Source of the DNA: Dactylis glomerata
Lineage: Eukaryota > Streptophyta > Magnoliopsida > Poales > Poaceae
Assembly: GCA_007115705.1 (NCBI GenBank)
Contig: QXEO01000531.1
Location: forward strand, 9,192,342 to 9,256,341
Direction of reading: 5' to 3'
DNA: 64,000 nucleotides
Below, in pieces: positions 57,520 to 64,000 of this stretch. The translations under genes and the position numbers were made by a program. The notes beneath the pieces are model-generated. The model was not told the origin of the DNA, did no database searches, and saw nothing but the letters and a program-made list of their open reading frames with translations. Numbering within the stretch: position 1 is the first letter of the stretch; every line of letters begins with the position of its first letter.

Positions 57520-58908
57520 ACGGCGAGCGCCCCCAAGGCTCCTTCCTCGACAGCGGCTTCATCAATGGAAGACTCCTGGAGCTTGGGGGTGGGGGAGCAC
57601 CTTTTGTTGCATCGGCCCTTAGCGTGGCCTTCTTTATGTAATCACCCGCTTCATATCAAGAACTTTAGTTTCCTACAAATCCTGTTCGTTGTGTCCTTGT
57701 GAAAACTTGTTTTGCTTCGTTCTTGCTTGAATGTCTCCTGTTTCCATCCTGAGCATGATGACAATTTCGCGGTTGAAACTCTTCTTGCGCTAGGACCATC
57801 GATGAGTATGCTTGTAGGTAAGGGCTAGGATAGCCGTCAACCCATTGAGACATTCCTGGCGAGCTCATCCGGCTTTAGCGTGGAGGGGAAATGCCTCTGC
57901 TGGCCGGCTTCGAAAGGTACAGGCGAGCGCTGGCTTGAGGGGATAGGAGTAGAAGTTACATCCTGTGCCGGCTAGGGCGAGACCAGAGCTGGCATGCTTC
58001 TCCCTCACGAACCTTCGCATGAACCCTGTTGCGGCTGGGGTGAACCTCCAAACCGCTGGCCTTAGCCATTTCCCTCACGAACGCCTTTGCAGATTTTGAT
58101 TTCGATGCTCTTTTGCTAGTCATGATGCAGCACCAACTGATTGGGCAGTCGGCGAAGGATTGGAGCCGGCCCATTTTTAAGGGCCAATTCCCTTTCCTCC
58201 TAGCCCCCGAGTTTTGGGGCAGCTGGAATGATAGCTGGCTTAAAACTAGCTCGTTCGCATATGATGCCAACGCCGTGCGAGGCAGCTCTGGCTTCAAACC
58301 TGTGTTGACGTGGCTACCCAGCCTAAGCGCTGAAAACCGTGATCATCAACCACTTGTTGGCCTACCTTAACCCGGTTCCCTCAACTTTTTCCTTAATCTC
58401 CCCACCCTTCGGCCCTTCTACCCCCACCGGCAGCCTGGTGCCGGTTGGTCTCCCTTGGGCCGGCAGCCGAATGTCGGCCTAGGGTGGGAGCGTGCCGCGG
58501 GGTGAGAAGTAGTACTTCCGTTTGTTGGGCACCCGGCTTGAGCTAGCCGGCGTATGGTCAACAAGCACTACCTTCAATGCTTAGTTGAGTGATTCTTTTA
58601 TCGTTTACGGTTTTTCCCTGCGGCTTTCCTTCGTATGTGGTCTGCCGGCTCCTATCCAGCCGGCTTCACGGAGCCGGGGGATGGAGGCTAGGCTCGAGAC
58701 CTGTTCCATACATAGTACTCATCCGGCTGACGGGGGTTCGATCGTTTTGGGGCAGCCGGCTGTAGCTCGGTGCCCGGAGCCGATTGCCAGTCAAGTGAAT
58801 AACGCAGGAAGCAAAAAATACACGAAGTGTTTTTCTCGGAGCCGGACGTAACTAGCCATCCCGTTGTCCTTTATTCATTGACAAGTTTTCAGGGTACAAG
58901 CTTTTGCC
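57520..58908. other. Internal non-coding region of the Gypsy element between antisense ORF and integrase
   Basis: Rich in GCCGGC words. It contains the stretch near 58420-58500 shared with 7570-7660. No supported coding sequence. The loss of the coiled-coil part of the antisense ORF occurred within or at the edge of this region. Confidence 0.5.
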
Positions 58909-61488
58909 TTAACAGAAGAAAGGTCTTAGGAGACTGGCATTCCAGGGATGCTCCGTCTCCTTGTCAGAATTGTCCGCCTTGTTCTTTCTGGGCTCTTGTG
59001 AGTCGATGAGGTAGTATGCCCCATTGCCTAGCATCCGGCTAACAATGAACGGTCCCTCCCAAGGAGAGGATAGCTTGTGCATGCCTTTGGTGTTTTGGAC
59101 CAGCCGGAGTACGAGATATCCTTCGCGAAACGTGAGAGGATGGATCTTTCGGCTATGGTATCATCGCAGCTGCTGCTGATAGAGCGTTGATCTGGCCAAG
59201 GCCTGCTCTCGTGCCTCCTCTAGGAGGTCGATGCCATCTTCGCGAGCTTCTTTCGCTTGCTTCTCCGTGTACTGGACCACTCTGGGCGCATCGAATTCGA
59301 TGTCGGTGGGCAACACTGCCTTTGCTCCGTAGACCAGGAAGAAAGGAGTGAAGCCGACAGAGCGATTAGGAGTGGTGCGCAGGCTCCAGAGCACTAAGGG
59401 TAGCTCTTTGACCCAGCAGCCGGCTGAGCGCTCGAGAGGCTTGACCAGCCTTGGTTTGATGCCGGCTAGGATCAGCCCATTTGCCTTCTCCACTTGCCCA
59501 TTGGACCGAGGATGCGCCACTGATGCCAGGTCCAGCCGGATGCCCTTCTGGCCGCAGTACTCTGCGAAGACTCCCTTTGCGAAATTTGTCCCGTTATCAG
59601 TGATGATACTGTGGGGGATTCCGTATCTCGTGGTGATCTCGTTGAAAAACTTGATGGTGGATGAGCCATCGAGTTTTTTGATTGGCTTGGCTTGGATCCA
59701 CTTGGTGAACTTGTCCACTGCTACCAGGAGATTCGTCAAGTCCCCGGGCGCTATTTTGAACAGTCCCACCATGTCCAGGCCCCAGACAGCGAACGGCCAG
59801 GTGAGCGGAATGGTCTTGAGGGCTGCCGCTGGAGTGTTCCGATGCTTGGAGAAGCGCTGGAAATCATTGCAATGCTTCACCAGCTGATCTGCATCCCGTA
59901 GGGCCGGTAGCCAGTAGAAACCGTGGCGGAAGGCTTTAGCCACCAAGGCTCTGGAAGATGCGTGGTGCCCGCGCTCCCCTTGATGTATCTCTTTCAGCAG
60001 CTCTAGCCCTTCTTCTGGCTCGATGCACTTCTGGAAGATCCCTGACACGCTGCGCTTGTACAGCTCGCTGTTGATGATGGTGTATGCCTGCGTGTGACGT
60101 TGAAGTCGCCAGGCCTCTGCTTCGTCTTTCGGTAGGTCCCCAGTGATGAGGTAGTTGGAGAATGGCTCCGCCTAGGATGGTATCTCCCGGATGTGGAAGA
60201 CGCTGGCGACCAGGGGGTCAGCAGCCCCCGGGTCCATCGATGTATCGACTCCGTCTGGTTTGCCGGCTGTGGGGGCCAGTCTGGAGACGGCAGCCCCCGA
60301 GTACTTCATCGAGCCGGCCGCGCTGGGCTGGCCGGCTGCCTCCTCCAGCTCCAAAGCGGCAGCCCCCGAGTCCGGCAGCGTCATCTGAGCCGGAGCAGGG
60401 TCTTCTGGCACAAAGATGGAGCCAGATTCCGGCGATGGCTTGATGGATGGCTTGCGGATTATCTCTAGTGACACCCCAGCCGGGATATCCTGCTTGGTGG
60501 AGCCGATCTTGGACAGCCGATCCGCCTCGTCGTTGTTCGCTGTGGGGACGTGATAGAACTCGCAGCCCTCGAAGAATCCGCAGAGCTGCTGCACGTAGAA
60601 GCGATAAGAGGCCATGTTGGCATCCTTGGCATCCCATTCCCCTGAGACCTGGTGCACCACCAGGTCGGAGTCTCTGAAACAGAGGATTCTCTGAATGCCA
60701 ATCTCCTTGGCCAGCTTGAGCCCATGCACCAGGGCTTCATATTCAGCGACGTTGTTCGACGCGCGGAAGTGGATCTGCAGTACGTACTGCAGCTTGTCCC
60801 CCTTGGGAGAGGTGAAGACGACGCCGACTCCCAAGCCCCCGACTGGCGAGAAATACTGGTGAGCCGACACGTCTTGCTGGGTTAGCTCCACGCGATGGAG
60901 GAGTTGCCGCTTCTCCTCAGCGATGACCAGTGCCTCTGCCAGCTGTGAGCTTGCCTTGGCGCATGCTAGCGACTTCTTGAAGCATCCCGAGACTGTGATC
61001 ACGCCTCTGGGACCTGGGAGCTTCATCTTGAGATAGGCATAGTGCGGCACCGCCATGAATTTGGCTAGGGCTGGACGGCCAAGCAGCGCATGATAAGGAC
61101 TGCTGATGTCCACCACCTCAAACCAGATCGGCTCGTGGCGGCTGTTACCTTTCTTCCCAAAGAGGACCTCCAGCTGCACCCTACCCATAGGGGTGCATGA
61201 ATGCCCTGACATGATGCCATGGAAGGTGAGCCGACTCGGTTTCAGCTGAGCAAGCGGGATGCCCAACTTCTCCATTGAGCTTTGGTAAAGAAGGTTGATG
61301 CTGCTGCCGCCGTCGATGAGCACGCGGGAGAACCGGCAGGTGTGCATATCAGAGCACATGACGGGATCCAGAACTAGAGCGTATTCTCTAGGGCTGGGCA
61401 TTAGTCGCGGATGGTCCTCGCGCCCCCAGGTGATGGCCGCCTTGGACCAGTGCATGAACTGGGACTCCGCAGGCATGACGACGTTCAC
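58909..61488 (-). pseudogene. Gypsy pol with protease, RNase H and integrase but no reverse transcriptase
   Basis: One frame from 61488 to 58909 with stops at 60172 and 59161. Protease core VLIDGGSSINLLY and HALLGRPALAKF (the catalytic triplet reads DGG). Shortly after a QQDVSAHQYFSP segment the reading passes directly into RNase H (VGVVFTSPKGDKLQY, ASNNVAEYEALVHGLKLA, FRDSDLVVHQVSGEW); the whole RT domain and the first RNase H Asp are absent. Integrase has the HHCC region (GERGHHASSRAL...CNDFQRF), the core with GLDMVGLF, IITDNGTNF and HPRSNGQVEKANG, and a C-terminal GPF-type motif (PWEGPFIVSRML). The copy cannot replicate itself. Confidence 0.85.
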
Positions 61489-61549
61489 CTCCGCCTCGTA
61501 CCAAAGGTCGTTCCTTTTGTCTTTCCCTGGGGTGGTAAAGATATGGGTA

Positions 61550-62773
61550 CTACTCGACGTCCGCTGGGAAGTTGTTGTCGCCTTGGTCCGGCTTCTTGAC
61601 AGCCGGCTCGTGCTGATGGTCCTCCTGACCTCCAGCCGGCTGCGCCTGCGAGGCTCCAGGGAGCTGCTGAGCGCGCTGCTCTAGCTCTCTCATGAAATGG
61701 CACTGACGCGTGGAGTGGGTCGCTTCCCTTCTAGGGGTGCTGTGGAATTTGCACGGCTGGTCAAGCACAGCATCGAGGGTGTATTTGCCCTCCTTGCGCC
61801 CCTGACCGCTGCCGGCAGCCCCCGGGCCTCCTTGGTCAACCGCCGCTCGCTTTGAGCTAGCAGATCATTTGGGGAGCGTCTTCATGTGGTCAAGCCGCAG
61901 ATGGATGTGCAGAGCCGGCTGGCGAGCCTGAGACCCTAGACCTGGCGCTGGCACCGAGACTTGGCGTGGCCGGCCATCTCTGCCAGCCTGCTGGGCGCGG
62001 CGGCCTCGGGCGTTGTAGCTCGGAGCACGACCGCCCTGTCCACGCCCACCTTGGCCTTGGCCTGCCGATGGCGACCGCTGGACTCGGCTTGGGCCCATAG
62101 CAGTGAGTCCATGGTCGCGCCGCTGACCATGAGCAAGCTCGTCCGGTGCGTCTCTATGCGCGTCGTAGAACTCGTGGAGCGTGGTTCTCATGCGGCGTCG
62201 GCTGTCTTCATCCTCGGCCACCTTGCTGAGGAGGACGAGGCGCATCCGCTCCAGGGCCTCTGCGACCTAGACGGGGTCGATGATGTGGTCGAGTGGTGCG
62301 TGTAGGTCCACGATGGCGATGTCTGGGGCATCCTGCTCTAGGAGTGGAGCGTTCTGCTCCTGTGGAAGAAGACGTTCGAGCGGCGGGCGCGCGGGGCACG
62401 GTGATTCGCCGCCCTCCTCATCTCCCAGGGCCATCACTTCAACCATGGAGCCAAGGTCACTGCTTTCACTGCAGCTCGAGCCTCCATTGCCGAGAGGGTC
62501 GAGGACGTCGGTTACCTCCTCTGGGAAGGGCTTGGCGATGTAGAAGCGGTGGCTGCCGACATCGAGGAAGGAGCCGTTGTCGCTGAAGCCATCCTTGACG
62601 CAGGCAAGATTGTCGCTGACGCAGTCAAAGGTGCCGAACCTCCAGACGAGGCCGGAGGCGACCTTCTCGCCGAGAGTCGATGGGGATCCCGGCCGGAACT
62701 TAACTCCAGTCGTCGCCGCGCGTTGCCCCACGGTGGGTGCCAACTGTCGTGGGATTTTAGTGACAGTAGCCAT
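61550..62773 (-). pseudogene. Gypsy gag, broken into three frames
   Basis: Open pieces at 62773-62267, 62245-61865 and 61768-61550. The last contains CKFHSTPRREATHSTRQC, the C-H-H-C pattern typical of gag in this group, and the middle piece has a Gly/Arg/Gln-rich nucleic-acid-binding stretch. The usual large central gag domain is mostly missing, so an internal deletion is likely here as well as in pol. Confidence 0.6.
62725..62743 (-). other. Primer-binding site of the Gypsy element
   Basis: The minus strand reads TTGGCACCCACCGTGGGGC one base after the LTR end. It resembles the tRNA-Lys type site (TGGCGCCCAACGTGGGGC) with a few differences. Confidence 0.55.
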
Positions 62774-63499
62774 GGGGATGGCTTAACGGAGGGGCTTGAC
62801 GGTGTGCGATGATGGGTCCGGCTCGAGATTGTGTAACTAGGACACCAGCGGTTTACCCAGGTTCAGGGCCCTCCATGCCGGAGGTAACACCCCTACTTCC
62901 TGCCTTGTTTCTTATTATCAGCACACGGTGGCTACAACGCTCCTCGAGATGTTCGGTCTAGAGGAGGAAGAAGAAGGATCAGATCTCCCTAGTCTAAGGG
63001 TCCAGACCCCCTTATATAGGCAGGGGTCTGGTTATAGGTTAGGTGGCCGGCTGCCCGGCTGCCGGCTCCTCCGCGGCCGCGGTCTTGGCGTGGCCCTACC
63101 GTCCTCTGACTCCCTGTCTGACGATGGCAACTTTATAAAGTGCCTTTCCCCCTTGGACCGGCATCTCCGAGGCATATGCCCTCCGCTCTGCCTCGGATCC
63201 TTTCGTGGGGAAGGCTCCTGCCCGTTGATTGGTGGAGACCGGGCGTGGCTGGCGTCATGCTTGTCCCCGCTTCTGTCGATCTTGTCGGGGCCAGGCTGCT
63301 TTCGGCGAAGCAGCCGTTGGAGGGGTTTCGTCGTCTTCGCCGGCTCTGGCTCTCCTCGATGAAATCGCCAGCCGGCTGCTAGCGCAGCCGGTCCTTTGGT
63401 CGAAGCCGGTCTTCCTGACTTAGCGCCATGGAGATTCCTGAGACGTTAGCCGACAGACGGCTCTGCCCTTGGCCTACCCTGGAAGTCATCCCCACGACA
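62745..63499 (-). repeat. 5' LTR of the Gypsy element
   Basis: 755 bp with the same ends. Minus-strand TATA near 63011-63020. The gag-side frame is open from inside the LTR (62773) through the primer site. Confidence 0.92.
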
Positions 63500-63504
63500 T
63501 TCAC

Positions 63505-64000
63505 CATTGTGTTTTTGCACCGTAGAAGCAATTTCTCCTGCTATATTTGTTCTGTAAATTTGCGTTATATGGAATACATTTTTGCTACAATCTTTTCTGT
63601 GCTTTTTGCACCTGTTTTTCTTATGTGATTTGCACCGTAGGAACAAATCTTTTTTGCTAATCATGGGAACAAAAAATTTGCTACAATTGACTGCTATTTT
63701 TGCGACATACCTATATTAATTTTGCTACAGATATTATTTTCTGCTAAATTTTGCATCATTGGAAGAAATTATTTTGCTACATCCATTATGACATTTTGCT
63801 ACAATATAATTACTTTTTTGCCGCGACGTCTCCGGCGAGGTCTCTCCGGCGATGTCCCGATGAGATCGGTTTTGCTACAATAACATGACTTTTTTGCTAC
63901 AATATCTCCGACGAGGTCTCCGGTGAGATCTCCGACGAGCTCCGGCGAAGACATATTTTTTCTTATCAGGTGAACCGTTTTTGCTACCATAGAAGCAAAC
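63505..64000. repeat. Degenerate TTTTGCTACA-motif repeat
   Basis: At least eight copies of TTTGCTAC in 500 bp (for example near 63577, 63678, 63721, 63772, 63796, 63870, 63892), mixed with CCGGCGAGGTCTCC-type GC blocks. It continues the sequence left of 55399 and runs off the window end. Family not assigned. Confidence 0.6.

Larger units (their letters stand above)
55404..63499 (-). mobile_element. Complete Gypsy (Tat-lineage-like) retrotransposon with RT deletion and antisense ORF
   Basis: LTRs at 55404-56149 and 62745-63499 both begin TGTCGTGGG and end CCCACGACA. They are flanked by a perfect TSD TTCAC (55399-55403, 63500-63504). Total 8096 bp. On the minus strand: 5' LTR, primer site, gag, protease, RNase H, integrase, then a region with a plus-strand accessory ORF, and the 3' LTR. 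Integrase after RNase H defines Gypsy; an antisense ORF between integrase and the 3' LTR is known from Tat-type grass elements such as Grande and RIRE2. By eye about 39 substitutions plus two small indels separate the LTRs (about 5%), i.e. roughly 2 million years at 1.3e-8. Confidence 0.92.

Noticed and set aside
1..64000. CRISPR arrays, operons, rRNA genes, organellar inserts
   Set aside because: No regularly spaced repeats with unique spacers, no rRNA-like blocks and no recognisable plastid or mitochondrial genes; the content is plant nuclear.

Overview
The window is plant nuclear DNA from a grass. The retroelement types (a large-LTR element with a TGATACGTCTCC start and a tRNA-Asp-type primer site, a Gypsy element with an antisense accessory ORF, a Karin-like LINE, PIF/Harbinger elements and Stowaway/Tourist-like MITEs) point to the wheat tribe (Triticeae). 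The family assignments come from recall, not a search. About three quarters of the window is nested transposable elements. One large host gene is well supported and two or three smaller host genes or fragments are candidates. No rRNA, convincing tRNA, CRISPR or bacterial-type feature was seen.

Layout. 1-6819: the 5' part of a minus-strand LTR retrotransposon cut by the window edge; its 5' LTR (2459-6819) is split by a solo LTR (2982-5770, TSD ATACT). 6820-9300: remnant of a Tat-type Gypsy element carrying the spliced C-terminal part of an antisense accessory ORF. 9300-17300: a small minus-strand host transcription unit whose intron received a complete Copia element (10253-16827, TSD GTACT, LTRs about 1.5% diverged). 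18010-18396: first exon of a plus-strand gene with no visible continuation. 18.4-22.9 kb: AT-rich repeats, a Tourist-like MITE and a MULE (20067-21265, 9-bp TSD). 22.9-31 kb: three PIF/Harbinger-type elements (A, C, D) and a small hAT-like MITE. 33.2-40.4 kb: a degenerate LINE. 41154-48084: a 17-exon gene for an SCD2-like coiled-coil protein. 49-52.2 kb: a candidate minus-strand gene with an exactly duplicated 219-nt exon, plus small repeats. 52209-54274: Harbinger B, abutted by a MITE (54278-54561). 55404-63499: a complete but RT-deleted Gypsy element (TSD TTCAC) inserted in a repeat rich in a TTTTGCTACA motif.

Most notable: (1) the Copia LTR carries the start codon and a leader exon of the Gag-Pol frame, followed by a frame-neutral 231-nt candidate intron that spans the LTR/internal junction; the same leader in the 3' LTR is in frame, both unspliced and spliced, with the last exon of the interrupted host gene. 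(2) The PIF/Harbinger elements separate the two proteins known to be needed for transposition: A and B carry only transposase, C and D only the Myb/SANT or NAM-associated partner. (3) The Gypsy element carries, antisense to gag-pol, an AT-hook plus B3-like protein ORF. (4) The SCD2-like gene has an 81-bp duplication that creates two in-frame alternative splice donors.
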